The notes: generated by a model not told the origin, from the letters alone. A DNA stretch of 64,000 nucleotides from Mangrovibacter phragmitis (GCF_001655675.1 NZ_LYRP01000022.1:124001-188000); one strand, 5' to 3'; counted from the first letter of the stretch, positions 28,917-39,250 are shown. Program-made: numbers and translations.

Positions 28917-30428
28917 TTACTCTTCGTTGCCCAGCCCCGCGCGGTTAAGCAGGAACTGCGCCAGCATGGCCACCGGGCGGCCAGTGGCACCTTTCGCTTT
29001 GCCGGAGCGCCAGGCGGTACCGGCAATATCCAGGTGCGCCCAGTTGTATTTACGGGCAAAGCGTGACAGGAAGCAGGCGGCAGTAATTGCCCCGCCAGGG
29101 CGGCCACCAATATTCGCCATATCGGCAAAATTGGAGTCCAGCTGATCCTGGTACTCATCGCCCATTGGCAGGCGCCACGCGCGGTCGCCAGATTGCTCCG
29201 ACGCCCCAAGCAGCTCGTGAGCCAGCGGGTTATGGTTGGACATCAGCCCGGTGAGATGGTGACCAAGCGCAATCACACATGCCCCGGTGAGTGTGGCGAT
29301 ATCCACCACGACATCCGGCTCGAAGCGTTCAACGTAGGTCAGCACATCGCACAGCACCAGGCGGCCTTCGGCATCGGTATTCAGCACTTCAACTGTCTGC
29401 CCGGACATCGTGGTGAGCACATCGCCCGGGCGGTAAGCACGCCCGCCTGGCATGTTTTCACAACCCGCCAGTACGCCAATTACGTTGATGGGCAGTTGCA
29501 GCTCCGCCACCATACGCATTACGCCGTAGACCGACGCCGCGCCGCACATGTCGTACTTCATTTCGTCCATGCCTTCAGAAGGCTTAATGGAGATACCACC
29601 GGAGTCAAACGTCAGGCCTTTACCTACCAGAACCACCGGGCGGGCATCGGCGGACGGGTCGCCTTTATATTCAATAACCGACATCAGGGATTCGTTCTGG
29701 GAACCCTGGCCGACAGCCAGGTAAGAATTCATCCCCAGCTCTTTCATTTGTTGCTCGCCAATCACCCGGGTAACCACATTTTTACTGTAAGCATCAGCCA
29801 GCTGGCGCGCCTGAGACGCCAGGTACGCAGCGTTACAGATATTCGGTGGCATATTCCCGAGGTCTTTGGCGGCTTTAATGCCTGCCGCAATTGCCAGACC
29901 ATGCTGGATTGCGCGCTCGCCACTGGTGAGTTCCCGGCGGGTTGGCACATTAAACACCATTTTACGCAGCGGGCGACGTGGCTCGGTTTTGTTGGTTTTT
30001 AACTGGTCGAAACTGTAAAGGGTTTCTTTCGCTGTCTCGACAGCCTGGCGCACTTTCCAGTACGTACTCCGGCTTTTAACGTGTAGCTCGGTCAGAAAAC
30101 AGACGGCTTCCATAGAACCCGTATCATTCAGGGTGTTAATGGTTTTCTGAATTACCTGTTTGTACTGGCGCTCATCCAGTTCACGCTCTTTACCACAGCC
30201 AATCAGCAGGATGCGCTCAGAGAGCACATTCGGGACGTGATGCAGTAATAAGGTTTGCCCAGGCTTCCCTTCCAGTTCACCGCGCCGTAATAAAGCGCTG
30301 ATATAACCGTCGCTGATTTTGTCGAGTTGTTCTGCGATTGGGGACAGGCGGCGCGGTTCGAATACACCCACGACGATACAGGCGCTCCGCTGTTTCTCCG
30401 GACTGCCGCTTTTTACACTGAACTCCAT
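28917..30428 (-). CDS. pepA: Leucyl aminopeptidase A / XerA accessory DNA-binding protein
   Basis: Hexameric M17 metallo-aminopeptidase. In E. coli it also binds DNA at cer/psi sites and at carAB. The 503 residues contain the metal-binding [25 protein letters not shown]-type region in part (Asp and Lys ligands) and [10 protein letters not shown]. The N-terminal DNA-binding domain is present at full length. It is divergent from lptF with 274 bp between them. Confidence 0.97.
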   Translation of the reverse strand: MEFSVKSGSPEKQRSACIVVGVFEPRRLSPIAEQLDKISDGYISALLRRGELEGKPGQTLLLHHVPNVLSERILLIGCGKERELDERQYKQVIQKTINTLNDTGSMEAVCFLTELHVKSRSTYWKVRQAVETAKETLYSFDQLKTNKTEPRRPLRKMVFNVPTRRELTSGERAIQHGLAIAAGIKAAKDLGNMPPNICNAAYLASQARQLADAYSKNVVTRVIGEQQMKELGMNSYLAVGQGSQNESLMSVIEYKGDPSADARPVVLVGKGLTFDSGGISIKPSEGMDEMKYDMCGAASVYGVMRMVAELQLPINVIGVLAGCENMPGGRAYRPGDVLTTMSGQTVEVLNTDAEGRLVLCDVLTYVERFEPDVVVDIATLTGACVIALGHHLTGLMSNHNPLAHELLGASEQSGDRAWRLPMGDEYQDQLDSNFADMANIGGRPGGAITAACFLSRFARKYNWAHLDIAGTAWRSGKAKGATGRPVAMLAQFLLNRAGLGNEE

Positions 30429-30702
30429 GCACTACGCTCCTGAATCTTAAAGACAACAGCGGCTTGTACGGATAGAATTGAAAACTTTCGTAACTCGCAC
30501 TCCGCTGTTGCGGTGACTTCGTGTTAATCTTAACGGACGTTTTACTGGTTTCCGCTCGTCACTTATCAGGTCGTGAAACCTGAAGCCGAGAGATTATTTA
30601 ATCTTAGCGGTGTTTTCGACGACTCAAGAGAATAAATGACGTATAAGCGATGAAACAAGCAATTTTCCTGCAAAAAGACTCGTTTTCACAGGCGTATTTA
30701 AT

Positions 30703-31803
30703 GTGATAATCATAAGATATCTTGTACGGGAGACACTCAAAAGCCAGTTGGCGATTCTGTTCATCCTGTTACTTATCTTCTTCTGTCAGAAGCTGGTCAG
30801 GGTACTGGGCGCGGCGGTTGACGGTGAAATCCCCACGAATTTAGTGCTCTCTTTATTAGGGCTTGGCGTGCCTGAAATGGCGCAATTAATATTGCCTCTC
30901 AGTCTTTTCCTGGGCCTGTTAATGACCTTTGGCAGGTTGTATACCGAGAGTGAAATAACGGTAATGCATGCCTGCGGGCTGAGTAAATCAGTGCTGGTTA
31001 AAGCGGCAGGCGTGCTGATGTTACTGACAGGTGCTGTTGCTGCGGTGAATGTGATGTGGGCCGGCCCCTGGTCATCACGCCACCAGGATGAAGTGCTGGC
31101 GGAAGCAAAAGCCAACCCCGGCATGGCGGCGCTGGCTGCCGGGCAATTCCAGCAGTCTTCCGATGGTAACTCGGTGTTGTTTATTGAAAGTGTGAACGGC
31201 AGTAAATTCCACGATGTGTTCCTTGCGCAGTTGCGCCCGAAAGGCAATGCACGGCCTTCTGTGGTGGTGGCGGATTCCGGCAAAATGTCACTGCGGCCAG
31301 ATGGCTCCCAGGTGGTAACACTGAACAAAGGCACTCGCTTTGAAGGTACGGCGCTGTTGCGTGATTTCCGGATTACGGATTTCCAGGACTATAAAGCGAT
31401 TATTGGCCACCAGGCTGTGACGCTGGACCCGAACGATACCGAACAGATGGATATGCGCACTTTGTGGAACACCCATACGCCCTCTGCCCGTGCTGAGCTG
31501 AACTGGCGCATTACCCTGGTGCTGGCGGTGGCGATTATGGCGCTGATGGTGGTGCCGCTCAGTGCGGTGAACCCGCGCCAGGGCCGGGTGTTATCCATGC
31601 TGCCTGCTATGCTGCTTTACCTGGTGTTTTTCTTGCTGCAAACCTCTATTCGCTCTAATGGCGCCAAAGGCAAGCTGGACCCGGCCATGTGGATGTGGGT
31701 TGTCAATGCATTGTACCTGGCGCTGGCCGTAGGCCTGAACCTGTGGGATACCGTGCCCATGCGTAAATTGCGTGCGCAGTTTGTTAAGAAAGGAGCGGTC
31801 TGA
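30703..31803 (+). CDS. lptF: LPS export permease LptF
   Basis: Inner-membrane half of the LptB2FG ABC transporter that extracts LPS from the membrane. The 366 residues show two N-terminal and four further hydrophobic segments around a periplasmic beta-jellyroll (about residues 130-260). The start is GTG at 30703, giving MIIIRYLVRETLKSQ as in E. coli. The stop TGA overlaps the lptG start by one base, so the two are translationally coupled. Confidence 0.97.
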   Translation: MIIIRYLVRETLKSQLAILFILLLIFFCQKLVRVLGAAVDGEIPTNLVLSLLGLGVPEMAQLILPLSLFLGLLMTFGRLYTESEITVMHACGLSKSVLVKAAGVLMLLTGAVAAVNVMWAGPWSSRHQDEVLAEAKANPGMAALAAGQFQQSSDGNSVLFIESVNGSKFHDVFLAQLRPKGNARPSVVVADSGKMSLRPDGSQVVTLNKGTRFEGTALLRDFRITDFQDYKAIIGHQAVTLDPNDTEQMDMRTLWNTHTPSARAELNWRITLVLAVAIMALMVVPLSAVNPRQGRVLSMLPAMLLYLVFFLLQTSIRSNGAKGKLDPAMWMWVVNALYLALAVGLNLWDTVPMRKLRAQFVKKGAV

Positions 31804-32885
31804 TGGCAGGGTTTGGCGTTCTTGACCGCTATATTGGCAAGACCATCTTCAACACCATTATGATGACGCTGTTCATGCTGGTATCGCTTTCCGGCATTAT
31901 CAAGTTTGTCGATCAGTTGAAAAAGGCCGGCGAGGGCGGCTACACCGCAGCAGGCGCCGGGCTGTATACCCTGCTCAGTGTTCCCAAAGATATTCAGATT
32001 TTCTTCCCCATGGCTGCACTGCTTGGCGCGCTGTTGGGGCTGGGCATGCTGGCACAACGCAGCGAACTGGTGGTGATGCAGGCTTCCGGCTTTACCCGTA
32101 TGCAGGTGGCGGCATCGGTAATGAAAACGGCCATCCCTCTGGTATTGCTGACCATGGCGATTGGCGAATGGGTTGCTCCGCAGGGCGAGCAAATGGCGCG
32201 CAACTACCGGGCGCAAATGATGTACGGTGGTTCGCTGCTTTCCACTCAGCAAGGCTTATGGGCGAAAGACGGTAACAGTTTTGTGTTTATCCAGCGGGTA
32301 AAAGGCAACAACGAACTGGAAAACATCAGCATTTATCGCTTCAACAAAGAACGCCGCCTGCTTTCGGTAGAGAACGCGGCTTCGGCGAAGTTTGATAAAG
32401 ACGCGAAAGAGTGGAAGCTTTCGCAGATTGATGAATCTGATTTATCCAGCCCCACGCAGATTACCGGCTCGCAAAAACTGAACGGCACCTGGAAAACCAC
32501 ACTCACCCCGGACAAACTGGGCGTGGTGGCGATGGACCCGGACGCCCTGTCAATTAGTGGCCTGTATAACTATGTGAAGTACCTGAAATCCAGCGGGCAG
32601 GATCCAGGCAAATACCAGCTCAATATGTGGAGCAAGGTATTCCAGCCTGTTTCTGTGGCGGTAATGATGCTGATGGCGTTGTCGTTTATTTTCGGCCCGC
32701 TGCGTAGTGTGCCAATGGGCGTGCGCGTGGTAACCGGCATCAGTTGCGGCTTTGTGTTCTATGTGCTGGACCAGATTTTTGGCCCGCTTAGCCTGGTGTA
32801 CCATATTCCGCCAATTATGGGCGCGATCCTGCCCAGTGCGTCTTTCCTGCTAATCAGCCTGTGGTTGCTGGTGAAACGCAGTTAG
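31803..32885 (+). CDS. lptG: LPS export permease LptG
   Basis: Partner of LptF in the Lpt export complex. The 360 residues begin MAGFGVLDRYIGKTIF, with the same six-helix plus periplasmic jellyroll layout. The ATG shares its A with the lptF stop. It is followed 30 bp later by a terminator hairpin that has been duplicated around a miniature element. Confidence 0.97.
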   Translation: MAGFGVLDRYIGKTIFNTIMMTLFMLVSLSGIIKFVDQLKKAGEGGYTAAGAGLYTLLSVPKDIQIFFPMAALLGALLGLGMLAQRSELVVMQASGFTRMQVAASVMKTAIPLVLLTMAIGEWVAPQGEQMARNYRAQMMYGGSLLSTQQGLWAKDGNSFVFIQRVKGNNELENISIYRFNKERRLLSVENAASAKFDKDAKEWKLSQIDESDLSSPTQITGSQKLNGTWKTTLTPDKLGVVAMDPDALSISGLYNYVKYLKSSGQDPGKYQLNMWSKVFQPVSVAVMMLMALSFIFGPLRSVPMGVRVVTGISCGFVFYVLDQIFGPLSLVYHIPPIMGAILPSASFLLISLWLLVKRS

Positions 32886-32915
32886 CTGTGGTAACGGCAG
32901 TTGTGATGTCTGGCA

Positions 32916-32939
32916 AAACCCGCTCTGTGTAGCGGGTTT
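32916..32939 (+). terminator. lptG hairpin, first copy of duplicated target
   Basis: AAACCCGCT/AGCGGGTTT stem (24 bases with the loop). A perfect copy occurs at 33081-33104. Here the hairpin runs straight into the miniature element and has lost its T tract. Confidence 0.85.
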
Positions 32940-33080
32940 CAGATTGATGAAAAAGAAGGAAAAAACGTGGTTTTTCCTTCTTTTTAGTTAGCAGCCGAAA
33001 ATCAATGACTTGATTTTCCAGGTTTTTTATAGGGTGACATCCTCTCGTTCTGTGCGTACATGAGGTTTGTCATCAGGCTC
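32940..33080 (+). mobile_element. 141-bp miniature palindromic element, copy 2 (after lptG)
   Basis: Same element as 787-927, also 141 bp, about 92 percent identical. It lies between two perfect 24-bp copies of the lptG terminator hairpin. It is in the same orientation relative to the upstream gene as copy 1 is to treB. Inner hairpins GAAGGAAAAA/TTTTTCCTTC and GAAAATCAA/TTGATTTTC are intact. It would be transcribed as part of the lptFG 3' untranslated region. Confidence 0.85.
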
Positions 33081-33104
33081 AAACCCGCTCTGTGTAGCGG
33101 GTTT
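33081..33104 (+). terminator. lptG terminator, second copy
   Basis: Identical to 32916-32939 over 24 bases and followed by a T run (GTTTTTTG), so this copy keeps the intact intrinsic terminator. Confidence 0.88.
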
Positions 33105-33277
33105 TTTGTTGGGTTTTTTGCCCCACAAAGATTCCCCCGTATTTTCCCCCGAAATGTGACCTCAGGCCGGTTTAGTTGCTGCTGTGCGCACCTTTTGACC
33201 ATTCGAAAAATCCGATGAGGACAATACTTAAAACAGGAAAGCTTACAGGCAACATTTACGGAAGATGGAGGGGCAGC

Positions 33278-33538
33278 ATGGGTGAAGCAGAACTGATGGC
33301 GTTAAAGAATTTTGATTTTCTGGCACGCAGTTTTGCCCGCATGCGGGCGCAAGGGCATAAAGTAGATGTGGCAGCGATTACCGGCAATATGACGGATGCC
33401 CAGCGAGCGTGGTTTTGTGAACGTTTCCAGCGTTATTGCGAGCAGGCGCAGTGCGCACGGGAACAGGAGAAAAAACTGGCGGCACAACAGAACAGTAAGG
33501 TTCAGGGAAGCAGTGAACTGGAAGAAGAAAGTGCCTGA
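33278..33538 (+). CDS. Conserved-looking small protein of unknown function
   Basis: 86 residues from an ATG with GGAGG six bases upstream. A longer form from ATG 33215 would add 21 residues, including IYGRWRG, which reads like natural protein and may be the true N-terminus. The sequence is helical and charged: LARSFARMRAQGHKVD, then DAQRAWFCERFQRYCEQAQ, with three Cys. I do not recognise the family with confidence. The WFCERFQRYCE end is vaguely like ANR-type regulators. It lies alone between lptG and ahr and ends at a shared terminator. Confidence 0.6.
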   Translation: MGEAELMALKNFDFLARSFARMRAQGHKVDVAAITGNMTDAQRAWFCERFQRYCEQAQCAREQEKKLAAQQNSKVQGSSELEEESA

Positions 33539-33569
33539 AAATGGCAAGTGAGCCAGCAGCAACTGAAAG

Positions 33570-33599
33570 ACGGCCAGTGCACAGTGCGTGCCTGGCCGT
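33570..33599. terminator. Bidirectional terminator between the small protein and ahr
   Basis: Stem ACGGCCAG/CTGGCCGT with an inner pairing GTGCAC/GTGC in the loop, in the convergent gap. T-rich on the right side (TTATTTATT). Confidence 0.75.
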
Positions 33600-33622
33600 T
33601 ATTTATTCCCATTAAGCTGTTA

Positions 33623-34642
33623 TCAGAAATCTGCCTGTAGCACCACGCGGTAACGGGCCTTGCCATCCCGCACATGCTGCAGTGCATCGTTAATTTTTGA
33701 CATCGGGAACAGCTCGGTTTGCGGGGAAACATGCGCCCGGGCCGCCAGCTTCATTAACTGGCGCAGCTCAAACGGTGAACCGGTGGCAGAACCTGAAACA
33801 CTGCGGTCACCGGCTATCAGGGTGAATGCCTGCACCGGGAACGGCTTCATTACCGCGCCAACAGTATGGAAGTTCCCGCCCCAGGCCAGCGCCTGGAAGT
33901 AGGGCTGCCAGTCCAGATCCACATTCACGGTGTTGATGATTAAATCAAACTGGCCGGCCAGTGCGGTAAGTGCCTGCGGATCGCGGCTGTTCACCACTTT
34001 ATCTGCACCCATTTTCAGCACTTCCTGCTCTTTAGACGGGTTCGAACTGAATGCGGTCACTTCACAACCCATGGCGCGCAGCAGTTTAATGGCAATGTGC
34101 CCCAGGCCACCAATCCCAATCACGCCCACGCGGCTGTTGGCGGTGATATGGTGCATCAGCAGTGGTTTAAACACAGTAATACCACCGCACAACAACGGGC
34201 CAGCCGCCGCGAAATCTATGGATTCCGGCAACGGAATGGTCCACTGCCAGTCTGCGCGGATTTTGTTGGCGAACCCGCCTTTGTTCAAAATGGTGGGCAC
34301 GCTGCCTTGCTGGCAGTTGATCTGGTTGCCGCTGATGCAGGCATCGCAGTGGCCGCAACTGCGCGCTGTCCAGCCGATACCCACGCGCTGGCCCACTTTC
34401 AGGCCTTTATCTTGTGCTGCGCTACCCAGCGCACTGACCCGGCCAATGACTTCGTGCCCGGCAACCAGCGGGTAGCTGGATATGCCCCATTCGTTATCGA
34501 TCATCGACAAATCAGAGTGGCAAATACCACAATATTCTACGTCTACTTCGACATCTTCCGGAGCAAGCTCCCCGGCATCGAACTCATACAGTTCCAGTTC
34601 TGCACCGGCCTGCGGCGCAGCATAGCTTTTAATGATTGTCAT
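33623..34642 (-). CDS. ahr: NADPH-dependent aldehyde reductase Ahr
   Basis: Zinc-containing medium-chain alcohol dehydrogenase that reduces a wide range of aldehydes. The 339 residues start [20 protein letters not shown]. The catalytic zinc site is [12 protein letters not shown]; the structural zinc site is [15 protein letters not shown]; the cofactor motif is [14 protein letters not shown] set the start at 34642 (AGGGAAC upstream) rather than at 34738, which would add 32 unrelated residues. It sits next to leuX as in E. coli. Confidence 0.95.
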   Translation of the reverse strand: MTIIKSYAAPQAGAELELYEFDAGELAPEDVEVDVEYCGICHSDLSMIDNEWGISSYPLVAGHEVIGRVSALGSAAQDKGLKVGQRVGIGWTARSCGHCDACISGNQINCQQGSVPTILNKGGFANKIRADWQWTIPLPESIDFAAAGPLLCGGITVFKPLLMHHITANSRVGVIGIGGLGHIAIKLLRAMGCEVTAFSSNPSKEQEVLKMGADKVVNSRDPQALTALAGQFDLIINTVNVDLDWQPYFQALAWGGNFHTVGAVMKPFPVQAFTLIAGDRSVSGSATGSPFELRQLMKLAARAHVSPQTELFPMSKINDALQHVRDGKARYRVVLQADF

Positions 34643-34880
34643 GTTGGTTCCCTGGTTTGAGGACTGACCTGAAGTGTAGAACATCTTAGCGAACGCAGCA
34701 CAGCCCTTAACCAGAACCGCAAGCGTTTGATGTAACAAGGTATGCTGGCGGATGTGCGCGGGAAAAGCCAGCGCCAGGAATCTGATAGTGGTGGGGGCGG
34801 CGCTGGGGGTTGTTTACGGTAAGGTAATGATTGGGTTGGCGGTTTTTTCAGCATACGGTAGCGAGACGCAGGGATAAGCC

Positions 34881-34908
34881 TTGCGCCATGAATGGGAACA
34901 GGTATAAT
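34881..34908 (+). promoter_or_regulatory. leuX promoter
   Basis: TTGCGC and TATAAT, 16 bp apart, with the tRNA starting 28 bp after the -10 box. Confidence 0.8.
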
Positions 34909-34936
34909 CCTTCACGTTTTCCGCATCCCCTTCTGT

Positions 34937-35021
34937 GCCGAAGTGGCGAAATCGGTAGACGCAGTTGATTCAAAATCAACCGTAGAAATACGTGCCGGTT
35001 CGAGTCCGGCCTTCGGCACCA
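34937..35021 (+). tRNA. leuX: tRNA-Leu (anticodon CAA)
   Basis: 85 bases with encoded CCA. Acceptor stem GCCGAAG/CTTCGGC, anticodon stem GTTGA/TCAAC around TTCAAAA (anticodon CAA), a long class II variable arm and a TTCGAGTC T loop. It reads UUG codons. leuX is a well-known integration site for P4-type islands in enterobacteria, and an integrase gene follows at 165 bp. The intact 3' end would be the left attachment site. Confidence 0.97.
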
Positions 35022-35185
35022 CGACTTCTTCCAAGACCATCCGAGAAAGTCCACTAAACCCTTTAAAATCAATGCTTACAGCGATTTTCGCGTCCAGCAT
35101 CGTCCGGGACAGTCCGTTGAAATCCGGGGGGCACTGGGGGCATAATTGGGGGCATCTTAACTTCGATTAGAAATGTGCCCCCAAA

Positions 35186-36448
35186 ATGAAGCTCAACGCC
35201 AGACAGGTAGAGACCGCAAAGCCTAAAGACAAAACCTACAAAATGGCCGATGGCGGCGGTTTGTATCTCGAGGTTTCGGCCAAGGGGTCTAAATACTGGC
35301 GCATGAAATACCGACGTCCTTCCGACAAAAAAGAAGATCGCCTGGCATTTGGTGTCTGGCCGACGGTTACGCTTGCTGAGGCAAGGGTAAAACGTGATGA
35401 AGCCAAAAAACTGTTAGGGCAGGGGATTGACCCAAAAGCTGAACAGAAAGAAGCTCAGGCCGAAAATTCGGGGGCATATGCTTTCGAAACCATTGCTCGT
35501 GAATGGCATGCCAGTAACAAACGGTGGAGTGAAGACCATCGTTCGCGCGTTCTGCGCTATCTTGAGCTTTATATTTTCCCTCATATCGGTTCGTCCGACA
35601 TTCGCCAGCTCAAAACCAGCCACCTGTTAGCCCCGATTAAAAAAGTTGATGCCAGCGGTAAACATGACGTTGCCCAGCGTCTGCAACAGCGCGTCACGGC
35701 CATAATGCGTTATGCCGTACAGAACGATTACATCGACTCAAACCCGGCCAGTGACATGGCCGGTGCGTTGTCGACAACCAAAGCGCGACACTATCCGGCT
35801 TTACCTTCCAGCCGCTTCCCTGAATTTCTTGCTCGTCTTGCTGCATACCGCGGCCGGATGATGACCCGGATTGCTGTAGAACTGTCTTTACTCACTTTTG
35901 TTCGCTCCAGCGAGTTACGTTTTGCAAGGTGGGATGAGTTCGACTTTGATAAAGCAATCTGGCGCATACCGGCAAAGCGGGAAGAAATTAAAGGCGTGCG
36001 TTACTCTCATCGCGGCATGAAAATGAAAGAGGAACACATCGTTCCACTTAGCCGACAAGCTCTGGTGTTATTGGAACAGCTTAAGCAAATCAGTGGTGAT
36101 AAAGCGCTGCTTTTCCCCGGTGATCATGACGCTGCGAAAGTCATGAGTGAGAACACGGTTAACAGTGCCCTGCGAGCAATGGGCTATGACACGAAAACCG
36201 AAGTTTGCGGGCATGGCTTTAGGACGATGGCGCGTGGTGCTCTAGGTGAGTCAGGATTGTGGAGTGATGATGCGATAGAACGGCAGTTGAGCCATTCAGA
36301 GCGTAATAATGTGCGTGCGGCTTATATCCATACGTCTGAGCATTTGGATGAGCGTCGGTTAATGGTGCAATGGTGGGATGATTATCTTGATGCCAACAAA
36401 AATGAATTTGTAACTCCATTCGATTATGCGAAGCTTAAAGCATATTGA
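35186..36448 (+). CDS. P4-type tyrosine integrase
   Basis: 420-residue site-specific recombinase. The N-terminal DUF4102/arm-binding domain is seen in LNARQVETAKPKDKTYKMADGGGLYLEV-type sequence. The catalytic residues are Arg in LTFVRSSELR, His-x-x-Arg in GHGFRTMARG, a His in LSHSERN and the Tyr nucleophile in RAAYIHTSE. It is 165 bp from leuX and read away from it, the standard layout for islands in this tRNA. Full length, so likely functional. Confidence 0.95.
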   Translation: MKLNARQVETAKPKDKTYKMADGGGLYLEVSAKGSKYWRMKYRRPSDKKEDRLAFGVWPTVTLAEARVKRDEAKKLLGQGIDPKAEQKEAQAENSGAYAFETIAREWHASNKRWSEDHRSRVLRYLELYIFPHIGSSDIRQLKTSHLLAPIKKVDASGKHDVAQRLQQRVTAIMRYAVQNDYIDSNPASDMAGALSTTKARHYPALPSSRFPEFLARLAAYRGRMMTRIAVELSLLTFVRSSELRFARWDEFDFDKAIWRIPAKREEIKGVRYSHRGMKMKEEHIVPLSRQALVLLEQLKQISGDKALLFPGDHDAAKVMSENTVNSALRAMGYDTKTEVCGHGFRTMARGALGESGLWSDDAIERQLSHSERNNVRAAYIHTSEHLDERRLMVQWWDDYLDANKNEFVTPFDYAKLKAY

Positions 36449-36460
36449 TGTTGAGGTGTA

Positions 36461-36491
36461 TTTTCCTCTCTCTTTTTTAGAGAGAGGAAAA
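36461..36491. terminator. Bidirectional terminator after the integrase
   Basis: Perfect 12-bp stem TTTTCCTCTCTC/GAGAGAGGAAAA with a 7-base loop in the convergent gap between the integrase and the PHP-ATPase gene. Confidence 0.88.
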
Positions 36492-36496
36492 TGCTT

Positions 36497-39250
36497 TTAA
36501 GCAGAAACAATCCTTCTATAGCGTTGACTAAATGCGTCTTTGCCCCCTTCCATTATGTCACAGATGTTTCTCCTTACTTCACGCTCTTGTAATCCCCCGA
36601 AGGAGAGGAAATCAGTAATACCTGACTGCTGGCTTAATGAAACAACTAGTTCAGAATCTCCGTTCACAACAATGTTAGGGTTATGAGTTATTATAATTAT
36701 TTGCCTTTTGCATTTGCTTTCTTTTATTTTTTTTACAATGAGTTCATAAACTAGCTGGTTATCTAAATCATCTTCAGGTTGATCTAAAATTATAGGGTCA
36801 TCTCCATAGGAAAGTAAAAATGCGAGAACTGTTGCTGCCTTCTGGCCTGCTGAGCCCTGAGATAGATCTTTAAATCTTCGACCATCATTATATTTCACAG
36901 TGATTGAATCACTAGGGAACCAGCATATTAAAGCGGTAATCTCCTCCTCAGACAATGAGTTTTTAAAATCGAAGAAACGCTTGCTTAGCTTCACGTCCAA
37001 TATTGTGTTAGCGGTTTTATCAAAAAATCCATTTTTTAGGTCTTGGATTTTATTTATAATTCCATCATTGTCCTCTGATATTTCTTTAATCTTAGTGTTT
37101 AATATATTCAAAAAACCATTGCCATCTTCATTGTATATTTCATTGATGAATGTAGTATCATTTTTATCGATGGCATTTCTAAAACTACTTTCAAGGAATT
37201 GTTTATCTCCACAAAAATCAACATTAACTTTAAAGTTAGTATTATTATCATTTATGTCGACAAGAAATTGTCTTCTCCGGGCAGTGAGTTCTTTACGAAG
37301 TTCAACTAATTTTTTATAGCTTTGAACGATTTCTGATCTTTTTTGTTCAATGGTTTTTTCATCGGTAGAGATTTTACTTAATCGTTCTGACAGTGCTTTC
37401 CTTGTGCCGATGAGGCTTTCATATTCGCTTGGGTTATTAACTCCACTAGCTTGTAGATTAGTAACTAATGTGGTGTATTGATTTTTATTGGTAATCATTT
37501 CTTGCTTCAATGCAGATGAGTCAAACCAATTGCTTAAGCCTTTAATTTCGTTAGTGACGTCATTGATGGTCTTATTGAATGTGATAATACTATCTTCAAC
37601 TTTTTGTTGAATATCTAGGATTTTGTTTTGGGTAGTAGTTTCATTTTGATTGATAAAAAGCTCAGGATTAATTTCAATTTTAATTGGTCTGGTTTGAGTA
37701 ATGTAATTGGTTATATTTTCCAAGAAATCAACATTTTCTGTAATGAAATTACGTATCAAATTATCTTGGTTTAAAGATTTCTGATAATTTGATAATATGC
37801 TAGCATGGCTGGATCTTTCAATCGATGCTATTTTTTGATTAATGTCATTTAACTGACCAGTTAAGGTACTTTTAGTGGATATATTTGTCCTTAAATCTTT
37901 AACATCTCTTCTTAACTGAAAAATTGTACTAACTTCATTTTCCCATTTATAGTTCCATTCGGTTAAGCTAACAATACTTGACTCATCAATCAGGTTTAAA
38001 AGATAATTTGGTGAGCGAGATATTTCATATATTTGCTTTTGACTGAATATTTTTACGGGAAATCTACTTATTACATCCCCTTCTTCTGGGATAATATTTT
38101 GTCCGTCAATTCGGTTTATGGATATTTGCTGGTCTCCATACCCCCATTCTAACCTATAATGATTTTCTCCTTTTAAGTACTCTATGTGAATGCTACTATT
38201 TTCTAAAAAGACACCATCATCATCTCTGCTCTGAGCTTTTCTGGCTAGTTTAGAATAAGAATTAAACATTTCTTTGTTAGATGATAACTGTTCCAGTTCT
38301 TTCTCTCTTCCCAAAGCAGTTCTCATAAACTCTAAAATGGTTGATTTACCGCTTCCTCTTCCACCTATAATGCAATTTAACCATGGATGAAATTGTATTG
38401 AAAATTCATTTATTCTCCCACAGTATTTAGTTTTGTTTATCTTTATGGATGTAATTCTGTTTTCCGCGTAAATATTTGGAGAGTCTGGGTGTTGATCTGA
38501 TCTTTTCAATGAGTCATCACCGTCAAACAAAGCAAGTTTTAATCCATCAATTGATGGTGTACCCATTTTTATCCACGTAAAAGCTCTACCAACTGTGCTT
38601 GGGTGGTGAGAATCTGAACCAATTATCTCAGGAAGACCTGTTTGTAACGAAATATACCCGCGCAGTGGGCTTGAACCGGGCTGGTTGGTTTCATATTCAT
38701 CGTGCGTTTTTATTATTTCAACTGCAGAAGCATTAGTAAGTATTTGCTTTAGAGTCGGACCTGAAGGATGAACGGTGCAAAGCCCACTCGCTTTGTCAAT
38801 ATGTGCTGGAATCGCAACTCCCCCACGACTAATGATTAAATCAATAACCTCTTGTGGGCTGATTTGAGTTACTGCATCACTATCCCCTTCTGTACCAGAA
38901 TAGTTAGTTGCCCCAATTATCTGAGATATAAAACTAGATGTTTTATCAATGTCGAATATGCCTAAGATGTGAATGTTACCATGTGCTGTAATCTCTATAC
39001 TTGGAAATATGTATATTGAATGCCCTTCTGATCTTAAATTTTCTGCTTCTGGTTTTAATTTGTCGATCCATGCCCCAGTATTATGATCGGTCACTGCTAT
39101 GCATTCAATTCCGTGTTGAATATAGTCTAATAACCATTGCCTTGGGGTCATTGTTTGTTTTATTTGATGGTCAGCTTTACCGTAATCCATTGATGCGGGT
39201 GTATGTGTGTGGAAATCAAACTTCCACCATTTTGAACCTATTTGCTGCAT
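36497..39250 (-). CDS. PHP-domain / SMC-like ATPase, TrlF type
   Basis: 917 residues. The N-terminal PHP phosphoesterase domain (about 1-250) has DFHTHTP (His14, His16), TDHN (55-57) and GSDSHHP (211-217). A split ABC-type ATPase follows: Walker A GGRGSGKST (296-304), a long coiled-coil middle, signature LSQGSAGQKAA (about 796), Walker B ILDQPEDDLD (about 820) and H-loop ITHNPN (about 855). This matches proteins named TrlF, which recur in mobile islands and are suspected of phage defence. Its substrate is unknown; a nuclease or nucleotide phosphatase activity of the PHP part is inference. It is AT-rich and next to the integrase, so acquired. No partner gene is seen. Confidence 0.88.
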   Translation of the reverse strand: MQQIGSKWWKFDFHTHTPASMDYGKADHQIKQTMTPRQWLLDYIQHGIECIAVTDHNTGAWIDKLKPEAENLRSEGHSIYIFPSIEITAHGNIHILGIFDIDKTSSFISQIIGATNYSGTEGDSDAVTQISPQEVIDLIISRGGVAIPAHIDKASGLCTVHPSGPTLKQILTNASAVEIIKTHDEYETNQPGSSPLRGYISLQTGLPEIIGSDSHHPSTVGRAFTWIKMGTPSIDGLKLALFDGDDSLKRSDQHPDSPNIYAENRITSIKINKTKYCGRINEFSIQFHPWLNCIIGGRGSGKSTILEFMRTALGREKELEQLSSNKEMFNSYSKLARKAQSRDDDGVFLENSSIHIEYLKGENHYRLEWGYGDQQISINRIDGQNIIPEEGDVISRFPVKIFSQKQIYEISRSPNYLLNLIDESSIVSLTEWNYKWENEVSTIFQLRRDVKDLRTNISTKSTLTGQLNDINQKIASIERSSHASILSNYQKSLNQDNLIRNFITENVDFLENITNYITQTRPIKIEINPELFINQNETTTQNKILDIQQKVEDSIITFNKTINDVTNEIKGLSNWFDSSALKQEMITNKNQYTTLVTNLQASGVNNPSEYESLIGTRKALSERLSKISTDEKTIEQKRSEIVQSYKKLVELRKELTARRRQFLVDINDNNTNFKVNVDFCGDKQFLESSFRNAIDKNDTTFINEIYNEDGNGFLNILNTKIKEISEDNDGIINKIQDLKNGFFDKTANTILDVKLSKRFFDFKNSLSEEEITALICWFPSDSITVKYNDGRRFKDLSQGSAGQKAATVLAFLLSYGDDPIILDQPEDDLDNQLVYELIVKKIKESKCKRQIIIITHNPNIVVNGDSELVVSLSQQSGITDFLSFGGLQEREVRRNICDIMEGGKDAFSQRYRRIVSA

